Assembly: GCF_010119195.1 (NCBI RefSeq)
Contig: NZ_WRXL01000002.1
Coordinates: forward strand, 124,001-188,000
DNA: 64,000 nt
From: Haloarcula salina
GTDB taxonomy: Archaea > Halobacteriota > Halobacteria > Halobacteriales > Haloarculaceae
Reading direction: 5' to 3'
Shown: piece by piece, positions 33,345 through 42,199 of the stretch
Layout of the letters: every line of letters begins with the position of its first letter
Numbering within the stretch: the stretch's first letter is position 1
Translations under genes and position numbers: made by a program
The notes under the pieces: generated by a model
Databases searched by the model: none
What the model was told of the DNA's origin: nothing
Seen by the model: only the letters and a program-made list of their open reading frames with translations

Positions 33345-34040
33345 GTGAAATCGCTCGAATCCGAACTCGAACGCGCCCGCGACCTCGACGAGTCGGCGCT
33401 CGCCGATGCCATCGAGGCCATCGGGTTCGAGTGTACGCGCTGCGGGGCCTGCTGCAAGGCGAAAACGGGCGGCTGTGGCGGGGAAGCCGACGATCAGAGT
33501 GAGAGCGACCCCCACACCGCGACGGTGTTCCCCGACGAGATCCGACAACTGCAGGCCGCGGGGGACTACGACTTCCGCGACGTGGCCCGACCGATGCCGT
33601 ACGGGCTAGAGGAAGGCCCGGACGGCCCCGAGGGCGAGACCTTCGAGTGGGCGCTCCAGACAGACGACTGCGGCGACTGTTCGTTCTACGCCGAGGCCGA
33701 CGACGGGACGGGGGCCTGTACGGTCCACGAGGACCGCCCGCTCATCTGCCGGACCTACCCGTTCAGCGTCGCGCTCGGCGGCACGAGCCAGCCGATGGGC
33801 GAGGCGGTCGACGAGGAGGGACTGGTCAGGGCCCACGAGTGCGAGGGCCTCGGCCGCGACATCCCGCGAGGCGAGGCAGAAGAACTGGCCGCGGCGCTCA
33901 AAGCGCGAGCGGTACGGGAACTGGAAGAAGCGATCGGCGTTCGCGACAGCTACCGGCCGACTGACCCGGCCGACGGAGAGGTCGTCGTCCACGACTCGGA
34001 GGGGGCGAAACGCCCCGACGGGACGCCCTACGAGCGGTGA
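33345..34040 (+). CDS. YkgJ-family cysteine cluster protein
   Basis: The product is 231 aa. The N-terminal FECTRCGACCKAKTGGC has the CxxCGxCC core of the YkgJ/UPF0153 family, and conserved partners follow: CSFY, CTVHEDRPLICRTYPF and HECEGLG. Eight or more cysteines could bind an Fe-S cluster or zinc. The start is GTG at 33345, since no ATG precedes the motif. The function of the family is not established. It is convergent with the TRAM gene, 2 nt apart. Confidence 0.85.
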   Translation: MKSLESELERARDLDESALADAIEAIGFECTRCGACCKAKTGGCGGEADDQSESDPHTATVFPDEIRQLQAAGDYDFRDVARPMPYGLEEGPDGPEGETFEWALQTDDCGDCSFYAEADDGTGACTVHEDRPLICRTYPFSVALGGTSQPMGEAVDEEGLVRAHECEGLGRDIPRGEAEELAAALKARAVRELEEAIGVRDSYRPTDPADGEVVVHDSEGAKRPDGTPYER

Positions 34041-34042
34041 TC

Positions 34043-34447
34043 TCAGACCTCGTCGATGATCTCACCGACGGCGAAGTTCGACTTGACCTCGGTGACCTCG
34101 ATCTTGACGCGCTCGTCGATCTCGGCGCCCGGAACGATGATGACGTAGCCGCGTTCGACCCGCGCGATGCCGTCGCCCTGCTTGCCGATGTCCTCGATCT
34201 CGACGTATCGCGTCTCGCCAGGTTCGACCGGTGGTTGGGGCTGGTCCGGCGGCGTCTCCGTCTCCGACGTGGACTCCTCGCTCGACGCCGACCCGTCGTC
34301 CGCCGAAATGAGTGCGACGCGGTACGTCCCGTTCGGGTCGACGCCGCCGGTCTCGATCTCGCGTCGCGGGATCTCGACGACGTAGCGGTCCCCCTCCTCG
34401 CGGACGTCAGCACTGAACAGACACAGCAGTTGATCCGAGATTTCCAA
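34043..34447 (-). CDS. TRAM-domain protein, TTG start
   Basis: The 134-aa product has an N-terminal (L/M)EISDQLLCLFSADV segment, an acidic Ser/Thr/Pro linker (about residues 45-75), and a TRAM beta-barrel (YVEIEDIGKQGDGIARVERG onward), which binds RNA; small TRAM proteins act as RNA chaperones in archaea. I chose the TTG at 34447: a GGAGGT lies 8 nt before it and a TTTAGTAA box at 34483-34490 predicts initiation near 34460, after the upstream ATG at 34483. A longer protein from ATG 34483 cannot be excluded. Confidence 0.82.
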   Translation of the reverse strand: MEISDQLLCLFSADVREEGDRYVVEIPRREIETGGVDPNGTYRVALISADDGSASSEESTSETETPPDQPQPPVEPGETRYVEIEDIGKQGDGIARVERGYVIIVPGAEIDERVKIEVTEVKSNFAVGEIIDEV

Positions 34448-34693
34448 TGTGATAGACCTCCGTTCGCCCACAAAACGGCCCATTACTAAAGAACTGCCGG
34501 AGGGAACGACCGGCGTCGTACCCACTCAGGTGGTGGCCCGGCGGTGTTTCCCACCTGTACCAACGCCCGGGCGCGCGGTCCGACTGGCGGGGATATCGCT
34601 CCCCGACATTCTGAAAAACCGCAAGACGGCAAGCCGTTAACCGACTGTACCAAACCCCCTAAGGGCGTCTCGGTCCTGCACCTAAACAGAGCA
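34448..34693. other. Spacer between divergent TRAM and DUF7123-like genes
   Basis: The part near the TRAM gene holds its TATA box (34483-34490) and Shine-Dalgarno site. From 34540 to 34610 there is a GC-rich, foldable stretch (GCCCGG...CCGGGC and GGGGATATCGCTCCCC inverted pairs) with no credible protein frame. The right end is a promoter-like region for the gene at 34694. Confidence 0.45.
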
Positions 34694-34936
34694 ATGAGCG
34701 CCACCGCACAGACCACCGACAGTCCCCTCTCGGACAAGCAGCGTCGCATCCTCGAGTACCTGCGGGACAACGCCGACGAGCAGACGTACTTCAAGTCGCG
34801 GCTCATCGGCGACGAACTCGGGCTCTCGGCCAAGGAGGTCGGGACGAACATGACCGCCATCGCGAACGGCGATCACGACCTGGCTGTCGAGAAGTGGGGC
34901 TACTCCTCCTCGACGACGTGGATGGTCGACGCCTGA
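34694..34936 (+). CDS. Small helix-turn-helix-like protein (DUF7123-like)
   Basis: The product is 80 aa. The sequence SDKQRRILEYLRDNADEQTY followed by SRLIGDELGLSAKEVGTNM resembles a compact winged helix with a C-terminal beta hairpin (WGYSSSTTWMV). It lacks a ligand domain. Many haloarchaea carry it as a stand-alone gene; role unknown but DNA binding is plausible. The ATG at 34694 was preferred to an earlier in-frame ATG because the conserved part starts here. Confidence 0.78.
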   Translation: MSATAQTTDSPLSDKQRRILEYLRDNADEQTYFKSRLIGDELGLSAKEVGTNMTAIANGDHDLAVEKWGYSSSTTWMVDA

Positions 34937-35096
34937 GTCGAGTCAACCGACTGACTCCCGAGGCGGCTCCCGGCCGCGAACCGTCACATTCGTGTACGAT
35001 TCGCTTACTATTCTCGCCGGATATTCTTCGAAACACCGTCTCGAAGTCCGAGAACCGTGAACTGGATTTATTAGATTCGGTGGCGTTTGTGTCGGT

Positions 35097-35651
35097 ATGT
35101 CGTCACAGGAGGTCACACTTACTAGCACGGTCGCGGGGTTCACTGCGGAGGGCAAGCTCCACACGCTGAGCGTGTGGTTCATCCTCGCGCTGCGGTTGAT
35201 GATGGGGATCGCGTTCTTCCAGAGCGGGATCGACAAGGCACTGTCTGGCAGTTTCAGTGCCGCGGGCTATCTCCAGAACGCCCCGCCGGCCAACGGGAGC
35301 CCCGTCGCCGGCGTCTTCGTGGCCATGGGGAACTCGCCGGCGTTCGTCGACTTCGTGAACGTCGCCGTCCCGTGGGGCGAGGTGTTCATCGGTCTCGGTC
35401 TGATCGTCGGCGCGTTCACCCGCCTCGCGGCGTTCTGGGGCGCGTTCATGATGCTCCTGTTCTACTTCGGGAACTGGGACATCGCCCACGGCTACATCAA
35501 CGGCGACTTCGCGTACATGCTCGTCTTCCTCGCCGTCGCCGCGTTCGGGGCCGGGCGAATCCTCGGGCTCGACCCGTACATCGAGCAGTACGAGGTGGGC
35601 GGTACGCCGCTGATCGAGCGCTACCCGTGGATGCGGTATCTGCTCGGGTAA
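35097..35651 (+). CDS. DoxX-family membrane protein
   Basis: The 184-aa protein has four transmembrane helices; LALRLMMGIAFFQSGIDKAL opens the fold and PWGEVFIGLGLIVGAFTRLAA and the FYFGNWDIAHGYIN loop follow the DoxX pattern. The family includes quinol oxidase subunits and proteins handling thiol/redox stress; the substrate here is not known. A GGATTTATTAG promoter element lies about 25 nt before the ATG, suggesting a nearly leaderless transcript. A two-HTH regulator gene is convergent and 15 nt away. Confidence 0.82.
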   Translation: MSSQEVTLTSTVAGFTAEGKLHTLSVWFILALRLMMGIAFFQSGIDKALSGSFSAAGYLQNAPPANGSPVAGVFVAMGNSPAFVDFVNVAVPWGEVFIGLGLIVGAFTRLAAFWGAFMMLLFYFGNWDIAHGYINGDFAYMLVFLAVAAFGAGRILGLDPYIEQYEVGGTPLIERYPWMRYLLG

Positions 35652-35666
35652 GACGGAACCCGACGC

Positions 35667-36272
35667 TCAGGGGTCGTACCGCAACAGCGAGTCGGCCTCA
35701 CCGGCCAGCGCGGCGGCGTCGTCGCCGAAGGAGTCTGCGTACCTGATGACGAGCGTTAGCACCGTCTCGGGCTCCGTGACAGCGTAGCCGTCTTCGCGCG
35801 ACAGCAGGTCGGCGGCTTCGAGGTCGGCGGCGTAGTTGCTCACCGTCGGGCGCGACACGTCGAGTTCGCTCGCAAGCTCCGAGGCGGTCGCGTCCGGGCG
35901 TCGGAGCAGCGTGACGAGCATCCCCCGCGCGGTCGAGCGTCGGAGGTAGCCGAGCGTCACCTGCTCGAACGCGGAGAACTGTCCGTCGGGGAAGTAGCGG
36001 CGGTAGTCGCCGTCTTTGCGCGAGGCGACGATGCCCTCGTTCTCCAGCCGATGGAGGTGGTGCTGGGCCTCGCCGGTCCCGAGTTTGAGGTCGTCCCGGA
36101 GCTTCGAGAAGTGGGTTCCGGGGCGGGCCGAGACGTAGCCCGCGATGGCGTCGGGCGCGTCGCTGTCGCTCCCGTCGTCGGTGAAGCGAGCGAGCGGACT
36201 CGCCGCGCCGAGGGCGGCGAAGCGGCGGAGCGTGGCCCGCTTGTCCTCGTCGACCTCGCCCTCGCGGCTCAT
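35667..36272 (-). CDS. Transcription regulator with two winged-helix domains
   Basis: The product is 201 aa. The first winged HTH spans about residues 40-100 (GTHFSKLRDDLKLGTGEAQHH and a wing ending DYRRYF), the second about 110-175 (ATASELASELDVSRPTVSNY and AADLLSREDGYAV). The layout is the tandem-HTH type found in haloarchaeal membrane-stress and redox regulators. No membrane segment was found. It is convergent with doxX and upstream of the SPFH gene on the same strand after 45 bp; targets unknown. Confidence 0.82.
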   Translation of the reverse strand: MSREGEVDEDKRATLRRFAALGAASPLARFTDDGSDSDAPDAIAGYVSARPGTHFSKLRDDLKLGTGEAQHHLHRLENEGIVASRKDGDYRRYFPDGQFSAFEQVTLGYLRRSTARGMLVTLLRRPDATASELASELDVSRPTVSNYAADLEAADLLSREDGYAVTEPETVLTLVIRYADSFGDDAAALAGEADSLLRYDP

Positions 36273-36317
36273 TGCTACGGAAAAGGCGGGTCGATGGTAA
36301 AACGTCTTCGCCTGCTA

Positions 36318-37514
36318 TCAGGATTGACTATCTTTGTCGACCTCGGAGGGCTGGGCCGTGTCGTCGGGGCCGCCCGCCACGTCCGTCTGCGACCCGCCCT
36401 CGAACTCGGCGTCCATCTCCTCGATGACGTCGTCGGCGTTGTCGACGCCGGAGTCCTCGCCGTGTTTGATCTTCTGGGCCTCCTCTTCCATCGCTTCCAC
36501 GTCGACTTGGGCCTCCTCGTCGATCTGGCCGAGGATCTCCTCGATGTCGTCCAGGCCGAGCATCTCGCGGGTCTCGTCGTCGAAGTCGAGCGCGTCGAGC
36601 GTGTGGCCGTTCTCCTTCACGTCCGAGCCCTGGAGGTGCTTGCCGTAGCGGCCGACGAGCGACGTGAGTTCCTGCGGGAGGACGAACTTCGTCGACTCGC
36701 CCTGGCCGATCTCGGCGAGCGTCTCCATCCCCTTGTCGATGACGGCGCGCTCGCCCATCGACTCGGCGGACTTCGCACGCAGGACGGTCGAGATGGCGTC
36801 ACCCTGGGCTTCCAGGATCTGGCTCTGTTTCTCACCCTGGGCGCGGATGATGTTGGACTGCTTGTCACCTTCCGCCGTCTCGATGGCGGAGCGCCGTTCA
36901 CCCTGGGCTTCCAGGATCATGGCGCGGCGTTTCCGCTCGGCGGAGGTCTGTTGCTCCATGGCCTGCTGGACGTCCTTCGAGGGGTTGACCTCGCGGACCT
37001 CGACGCTCTCGACGCGGACGCCCCACTCGTCGGTCGGTTCGTCCAGTTCCTTGCGGATGCGGGCGTTGATCTCGCCGCGCTTGTTGAGCGTGTCGTCCAG
37101 TTCCATGTCGCCCAGCACGGCGCGCAGCGTGGTCTGGGCGAGGTTGGAGACGGCGCGCTCGTAGTTGTCGACTTCCAGGAACGCCTTCTTCGGGTCCATC
37201 ACCTTGATGTAGACGACGGCGTCGGCGGTCACCGGCGAGTTGTCGCGGGTGATGGCCTCCTGACGCGGCACGTCGAGCGTCTGGGTACGCATGTCGAAGC
37301 GCGTCACGTCGGAGACGAAGGGGTAGATGAAGTGGATCCCCTGATCGAGGACGCCGCGGTAGGTCCCCAGGACCGTGTAGGCACCTTTCTGGTACGGGCG
37401 GATGATCACGACGCTCGAGTAGACGAGCGCGATAGCGAGCAGGAGGAAGATTACCGTGACGAAGCCGATAATCCCTCCGAGCGCTGACTGCAGCGGTACT
37501 GTCGCGGGGAACAT
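36318..37514 (-). CDS. SPFH/band 7 membrane protein
   Basis: The product is 398 aa. One N-terminal transmembrane helix (about residues 14-36) is followed by the SPFH domain (VVIIRPYQKGAYTVLGTYRG to about 210), then a long Glu/Ala/Lys-rich coiled coil, and an acidic low-complexity C-terminus. This is the stomatin/prohibitin type that forms membrane ring scaffolds. The adjacent NfeD-family gene 74 bp upstream on the same strand is its normal partner. Localisation: cytoplasmic membrane. Confidence 0.9.
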   Translation of the reverse strand: MFPATVPLQSALGGIIGFVTVIFLLLAIALVYSSVVIIRPYQKGAYTVLGTYRGVLDQGIHFIYPFVSDVTRFDMRTQTLDVPRQEAITRDNSPVTADAVVYIKVMDPKKAFLEVDNYERAVSNLAQTTLRAVLGDMELDDTLNKRGEINARIRKELDEPTDEWGVRVESVEVREVNPSKDVQQAMEQQTSAERKRRAMILEAQGERRSAIETAEGDKQSNIIRAQGEKQSQILEAQGDAISTVLRAKSAESMGERAVIDKGMETLAEIGQGESTKFVLPQELTSLVGRYGKHLQGSDVKENGHTLDALDFDDETREMLGLDDIEEILGQIDEEAQVDVEAMEEEAQKIKHGEDSGVDNADDVIEEMDAEFEGGSQTDVAGGPDDTAQPSEVDKDSQS

Positions 37515-37588
37515 GACAGTCAGAACTCCGGAGCGCGCAAGGAAAAGACTTCGGTGTCTGTGTCACACACTACCGAATCGCATGATTC

Positions 37589-38191
37589 TCACGCACGCTC
37601 GGACTCGCGCTCGGTTTCGGCGTCGGAATTCGCGTCGCTTTTGCTCCGTTCGCGTGCCAGTTCGCGGTCGATGCTGTCGGTTCCGGTTTCGACCGACTCA
37701 ACCGTGAGGACGTTCCCGCCCCCGGGGTCGATGACCATCACCTCGGCCCCCTCCTCGATCGGATCGCCGTCGCTGCGGGCCTGATAGTAGGGGTTGAAGC
37801 CGCCGTCCTCCAGTTTGACCTCGCCGTCGCTCCGGGTCACGCGCTCCGTCACGGTCCCGAACTGCCCGCGCAGCGAGTCCGAACTCAGCGTCTGGCCGCG
37901 CCCCTGACCGGCGAAGTCGAGCTTTCGGTAGCCCCACAGCGTCGCGGCCGTCGTCGCCAGCACCACGACGGTGAGGATGAGCGGCGCGAAGATGCCCAGG
38001 CTCGCCGGGATGAACAGCCCGACCAGCCCCGCCGTCAGCAGCGCCACGCCGAGGACGAAAAAGTGCGTCCCGGGCGCGAGCGCCTCGCCGACGATGAGTC
38101 CCGCGCCGGCCAGGAACAGCAGGATGGAGAGCGACATGCTCAGCAGCGGTTCGGCCTGCAGGGGGGCGAGCGCCGCCAGCGGGTTCACCAT
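37589..38191 (-). CDS. NfeD-family membrane protein
   Basis: The product is 200 aa. Three or four transmembrane helices (residues about 16-85) precede a soluble OB-fold domain (DSLRGQFGTVTERV, then LEDGGFNPYYQARSDG... EVMVIDPGGGNVLTVESV), the NfeD architecture without the ClpP-like protease part. NfeD proteins pair with SPFH proteins, encoded next. The C-terminal tail is charged and disordered-looking. The pair probably organises the membrane; specific role unknown. Confidence 0.86.
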   Translation of the reverse strand: MVNPLAALAPLQAEPLLSMSLSILLFLAGAGLIVGEALAPGTHFFVLGVALLTAGLVGLFIPASLGIFAPLILTVVVLATTAATLWGYRKLDFAGQGRGQTLSSDSLRGQFGTVTERVTRSDGEVKLEDGGFNPYYQARSDGDPIEEGAEVMVIDPGGGNVLTVESVETGTDSIDRELARERSKSDANSDAETERESERA

Positions 38192-38243
38192 GCCTCGCTG
38201 TTGGGTCGGCGCGGGATTAAGTGTCGGGGTCGGTTGACCGAAT

Positions 38244-38594
38244 TTACGCGTCGCCGGTCCGAACGAACAGGCCGTACAGCGCCGCCGTTCCGACGAGCAC
38301 CACGAGGATCACGCCGGCGAGCGTCGTCGGCGCGTACATCTGCTGGCCGAGGAACATCCGGCCGAGCGCGAGAATCGCAAAGATGACGCCGAGCGCGACG
38401 AACGCCACGTTCTCCGCTTTCGGCGTGCCCGGCGTCACCTCCAGGTCGGGCGCGAACGAGCCCGCGACCGCCCCTTCCCCTTCCTCGGCGTCGTCCTCGA
38501 CCTCGATGACGTCGGCTTCGGTGGCCAGTTCGTACTCCTCGGTGAACCCGCCGTCACGAGCGGCCGTCTCGTCGCGGCCGGCGTCGTCGTCCAT
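38244..38594 (-). CDS. Small membrane protein with acidic N-terminus (DUF7312-like)
   Basis: The product is 116 aa. An Asp/Glu-rich first half (residues 1-55) is followed by two transmembrane helices (about 63-81 and 89-110). No motif is recognised. It lies between metG and nfeD on the same strand, 44 and 52 bp apart, so it may share a transcript with either. Function unknown. Confidence 0.75.
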   Translation of the reverse strand: MDDDAGRDETAARDGGFTEEYELATEADVIEVEDDAEEGEGAVAGSFAPDLEVTPGTPKAENVAFVALGVIFAILALGRMFLGQQMYAPTTLAGVILVVLVGTAALYGLFVRTGDA

Positions 38595-38638
38595 ACCTCG
38601 AATACGGCCCGCGGCTACAAAAGCGCTGGCGACCGCGG

Positions 38639-40783
38639 TTACTTGACGCGAGTCCCCAGCGGGGCGTCCTCGTGGGTGGTCAGCAGGTCGGCCTCGTCGC
38701 CGGCCGCCAGCACCATCCCGTCGGACTCGACGCCGAACAGCTCTGCCTTCTCCATGTTCGCGAGCAGGATGACCCGCGTGCCGGGCAGGTCCTCGGCGTC
38801 GTGTAGCTGGCGGAGCCCGGCGACGACCTGCCGGACCTCGTGACCGATGTCGACTTCGAGGCGCAGGAGCTTGTCCGCGCCCTCGACGGCCTCGGCGCTA
38901 CGGACCTCGCCGACGCGCATGTCGACGCCCTCGAAGTCCTCGAAGCCGATGCGCTCCTCGACCAGCGGTTCGAGGTCCACGTCGTCGCTTTCATCACTCT
39001 CGTCGGCGTCTTCGTCGCCTTCGCCTCCGTTCGAGGCGTCGGCCGGCGCCTCGCTCTCGACGCGCTCCTGAAGCTCTTCGTTCAGCGCCTCGATGTGGTC
39101 GTCCTCGACCTGCTCGAACAGCTCCGCCGGCTCGTCGAACTCGGCGGGCGGCGCGTCCAGCGCCGCGTCGAGCGTCACGTCCGCCGCAGAGCCCTGTTCG
39201 CCCAGCTGGCCCCACAGTCGCTCGGCCTTGCCCGGCAGGACGGGCTGCATGAGCACCGCGACGGCCTTCGTCAGCTGGACGCAGTCGCGGATGACCTGCT
39301 CGGCGCGCTCGGGGTCGTCGTCCACGAGGTTCCAGGGCTCGTTGCGCTGGATGTACTCGTTCCCGTAGTTCGAGAGTTCGATGGCGATTTCGGCCAGTTC
39401 GCGCACGTCGTACGCGCGGACGGCGGCCTCGAAGTCCGCGATGGCGTCCTCGATGCGCTCGCGCACGTCGTCGCTGACGGGCGCGTCGGGCGTGCCGTCG
39501 TAGTTGCGCTCGGCGAACAGCAGCGAGCGGTAGATGAAGTTCCCGACGTTGCCGACGAGCTCGCCGTTGACGCGCTCCTGGAAGCGGTCCCAGGAGAAGT
39601 CCACGTCCGTGTCGAGCTCCGCGCCGGTCGCGATGTAGTACCGGAACAGGTCGGGGTGGAAGCCCGCGTCGAGGTACTCGTCGGCCCAGACCGCGCGGTT
39701 GCGCGAGGTCGAGAGGGCCTTGCCGTCGATGCCGACGAACCCGGTCGCCAGGATCGCTCGCGGTTCGTTGTAGCCCGCGCCGCGCAACATAGCTGGCCAG
39801 AAGACGGCGTGGTGCTGGATGATGTCGCGGCCGATGACGTGGATTATCTCGCCGCTCTCGCCGGCCCAGTCGTCGTCCCACTGCGGGCCGTGGCGCTCCT
39901 CGCCGCCGACCTTCCAGACATCCTCCCAGTTGTACTCGTCGGCCCCGACCCGCTCGGAGTACTGCCTCGTGGAGGCGACGTACTCGATGGGCGCGTCGAC
40001 CCAGACGTATAACACCAGGTCCTCCCCACCGTCGGCCTCGTCGGGGTAGTCCACGCCCCAGTCCATGTCCCGCGTGATACAGAGGTCCTGGAGTTCGCCC
40101 TCGATCCACTCGCGGGGCTGGTTCTGCGCGTTGTCGGTCCCTTCGAGGCGGTCGAGAAAGCCCTGGAGGTACTCCTGGAAGTCCGAGAGTCGGAGGAACT
40201 TGTGCTCGCGGGTGCGGTACTCGGCGGGGTTCCCGGTGATGGTGCTGACTGGGTCCTCGATCTCGCCGGGTTCGAGGTGGCGCTGGCACCCCTCGTCACA
40301 CTCGTCGCCGCGCGCCTGTTCGCCGCAGTAGGGGCAGGTCCCCTCGACGAAGCGGTCGGGGAGGGGCTGGTCCTCCTCGGTGTCCCAGGCGACCTGGATC
40401 TCCTTCTCGTGGACGTGGTCGTTCTCGACCCACGAGCGGACGAACTCCTGGGTGAGTTCGACGTTCGCCGCGTCGTCGGTGTGGCCGTAGTTGTCGAACT
40501 CGATGTTGAACTGCGGGAACGTCTCGGCGTAGGTCTCGTGGAAGTCCAGCGCGAACTCGCGGGGCTCGACGCCCGCCTCGGCGGCGTTGACCGCCACCGG
40601 CGTGCCGTGCATGTCCGACCCGGAGACGAACGCAGTCTGCTGGCCGATGCGTCGCAGCGCGCGCGAGAGCGCGTCGCCGTCGACGTACGTCCGGAGGTGA
40701 CCGACGTGCAGGTCGCCGTTCGCGTAGGGCAACCCGCAGGTCACGACCGCCGGGCGCTCCGTCGGGAACTCGTCGTGGCTCAT
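38639..40783 (-). CDS. metG: Methionyl-tRNA synthetase
   Basis: The product is 714 aa. The class I HIGH-like motif is YANGDLHVGHL (about residues 20-30), the KMSKS-like loop is GKALSTSR (about 340-347), and the zinc knuckle CPYCGEQARGDEC...C lies near 138-155. A C-terminal tRNA-binding EMAP/Trbp111-like domain (FEGVDMRVGEVRSAEAVEGADKL onward) is fused after an acidic Asp/Ser linker, so it is the full-length fused form. I chose ATG 40783 because the longer frame adds residues without homology. It charges tRNA-Met. Confidence 0.96.
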   Translation of the reverse strand: MSHDEFPTERPAVVTCGLPYANGDLHVGHLRTYVDGDALSRALRRIGQQTAFVSGSDMHGTPVAVNAAEAGVEPREFALDFHETYAETFPQFNIEFDNYGHTDDAANVELTQEFVRSWVENDHVHEKEIQVAWDTEEDQPLPDRFVEGTCPYCGEQARGDECDEGCQRHLEPGEIEDPVSTITGNPAEYRTREHKFLRLSDFQEYLQGFLDRLEGTDNAQNQPREWIEGELQDLCITRDMDWGVDYPDEADGGEDLVLYVWVDAPIEYVASTRQYSERVGADEYNWEDVWKVGGEERHGPQWDDDWAGESGEIIHVIGRDIIQHHAVFWPAMLRGAGYNEPRAILATGFVGIDGKALSTSRNRAVWADEYLDAGFHPDLFRYYIATGAELDTDVDFSWDRFQERVNGELVGNVGNFIYRSLLFAERNYDGTPDAPVSDDVRERIEDAIADFEAAVRAYDVRELAEIAIELSNYGNEYIQRNEPWNLVDDDPERAEQVIRDCVQLTKAVAVLMQPVLPGKAERLWGQLGEQGSAADVTLDAALDAPPAEFDEPAELFEQVEDDHIEALNEELQERVESEAPADASNGGEGDEDADESDESDDVDLEPLVEERIGFEDFEGVDMRVGEVRSAEAVEGADKLLRLEVDIGHEVRQVVAGLRQLHDAEDLPGTRVILLANMEKAELFGVESDGMVLAAGDEADLLTTHEDAPLGTRVK

Positions 40784-40875
40784 ACCTGTTCGTGTGCCGC
40801 CCACGGGTCAAAAGGAGGTTGGTTTCGGCGTCACGTGAGCCTGCCCGGCGTCCGTCGCGGCGTGACTGCCGTCCG

Positions 40876-41553
40876 TCAATCAAGCAGTTCCAGGCCGCCG
40901 AACGCCACGAAACCGGTGACGACGAGGTCGACCTCATCGTGTTCGTCGTCGGCGCGAGGTCGCGAATCCTCCGCCGCGCCGAACAGCGGCAGCACGTCGA
41001 TGCGGACGTTCCACTCCCGCGGGACCCGTATCTCGGTCCCGCCGAAGATGGTCGTCGTGCTCACGTGCGCCGGCGCGTCGGCGATGCCCGCGTCCCGGAG
41101 GTCGAGTTCGATGCCGCCGAACAGGGCCGTCAGGTCGGCGCTCCGGAACGCGTCGGCGGTGACGCGTCGCTCCGAACCGCCGAAGAACGCGAACAGCAGG
41201 ACGTGGTCGCTCTGCTCCGCCCGCGCCTTCGCCCGGTACTGCCCGAGGAGCAGCGAGAGTCCGAACAGGACGATCAGGAGCGGCCAGAACTGCACCACGG
41301 CACTCGCCGCGAGGAGGTCCAGCGCGACCAACTGCCACGCGCCGGCGACGAGGACGACCAGCAGCGGACCCACGAGGTTACGCAGTCCGCCGGTCACCAG
41401 CGCGTAGAGGCCGAGGAGGACGAACAGCGACGGGACGTAGACGAACAGCGCGCCGAGGTCGAACAGCCCGGTGGACCGTCCGAGCAGCGCGAGACCGATC
41501 AGCACGACGATTCCGCCGAGGAGGGTCTGGGCCGTCAAACGGCGTCGGGACAT
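40876..41553 (-). CDS. LiaF-like membrane protein
   Basis: The product is 225 aa. Four N-terminal transmembrane helices (within residues 8-105) precede a cytosolic or surface beta-helix-like domain with repeated FGGSERRV, LTALFGGIELDLRD and TTTIFGGTEIRVP units, the LiaF/cell-wall-response C-terminal fold. In bacteria such proteins sense envelope stress; in haloarchaea the role is unknown. It is the last gene before metG, 92 bp upstream of it, and downstream of a DedA-like gene. Confidence 0.78.
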   Translation of the reverse strand: MSRRRLTAQTLLGGIVVLIGLALLGRSTGLFDLGALFVYVPSLFVLLGLYALVTGGLRNLVGPLLVVLVAGAWQLVALDLLAASAVVQFWPLLIVLFGLSLLLGQYRAKARAEQSDHVLLFAFFGGSERRVTADAFRSADLTALFGGIELDLRDAGIADAPAHVSTTTIFGGTEIRVPREWNVRIDVLPLFGAAEDSRPRADDEHDEVDLVVTGFVAFGGLELLD

Positions 41554-41599
41554 GCGTCCGTTTACTCAAACGGATTACATAAATCTGTGCGGCGGCCGT

Positions 41600-42184
41600 T
41601 CACAGGAGCGCGAGCGTGCCGCCAGCGAGCCCGAGGGTGACGAGCAGCCGCCCCGCGCTCCCCGCGAACGTCGCCGCTCCGAAGCGGAGGTAGTCCTCCT
41701 CGAGGACGGTGAACGCGTAGATGGAGAGCGTGTCGGGGAAGAACGGGACACACAGCGCCAGCGCGAGGCCGACGTAGCCGTACTTCTTCGCCAGCTGGAT
41801 GGTGGTCTTCTCGGACCACTCGATGATGTCGAACCGGGACTGCTTGATGCGACGCACGAGCGGGCCGTACTCCTTCGCTTCCTGACCGATGTGGAACGCG
41901 ACGAGGCTCCCGAAGGCCTTTCCGAGGGCACTGACGACGACGATGGCCGCCAGGTTGCCGGTCGTCGAGAGGCCGAGGCGGAGCGTCTCGGCCGGGACGA
42001 GCACGACTTCGCTCGGAAGCGGCAGCACGAACGCGATGAGAAACGAGTAGACCGCGATGATGCCGAGGCCGGTCGGGCCAGTGGCCGTACAGACGGCGTC
42101 CTCGAGCGGGGTCAGGGCCGAGCCGGTCGTCGTACAGTCGCCGACGAACGCGACGAGCATCGGTGTCGAGACTACCAGGTCCAC
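41600..42184 (-). CDS. DedA/VTT-family membrane protein
   Basis: The product is about 194 aa with five or six hydrophobic helices and the VTT-domain pattern: PLPSEVVLVPAETL, then a loop SALGKAFGSLVAFHIGQEAK and the C-terminal FFPDTLSIYAFTVL. VTT/DedA proteins move lipids between membrane leaflets. The start is unclear. An in-frame TTG at 42199 and an ATG at 42145 also exist. I chose the GTG at 42184 because a CATTTAGG promoter-like box at about 42211-42218 predicts transcription starting there. Confidence 0.8.
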   Translation of the reverse strand: MDLVVSTPMLVAFVGDCTTTGSALTPLEDAVCTATGPTGLGIIAVYSFLIAFVLPLPSEVVLVPAETLRLGLSTTGNLAAIVVVSALGKAFGSLVAFHIGQEAKEYGPLVRRIKQSRFDIIEWSEKTTIQLAKKYGYVGLALALCVPFFPDTLSIYAFTVLEEDYLRFGAATFAGSAGRLLVTLGLAGGTLALL

Positions 42185-42199
42185 AGCACTCTCTAGCAA

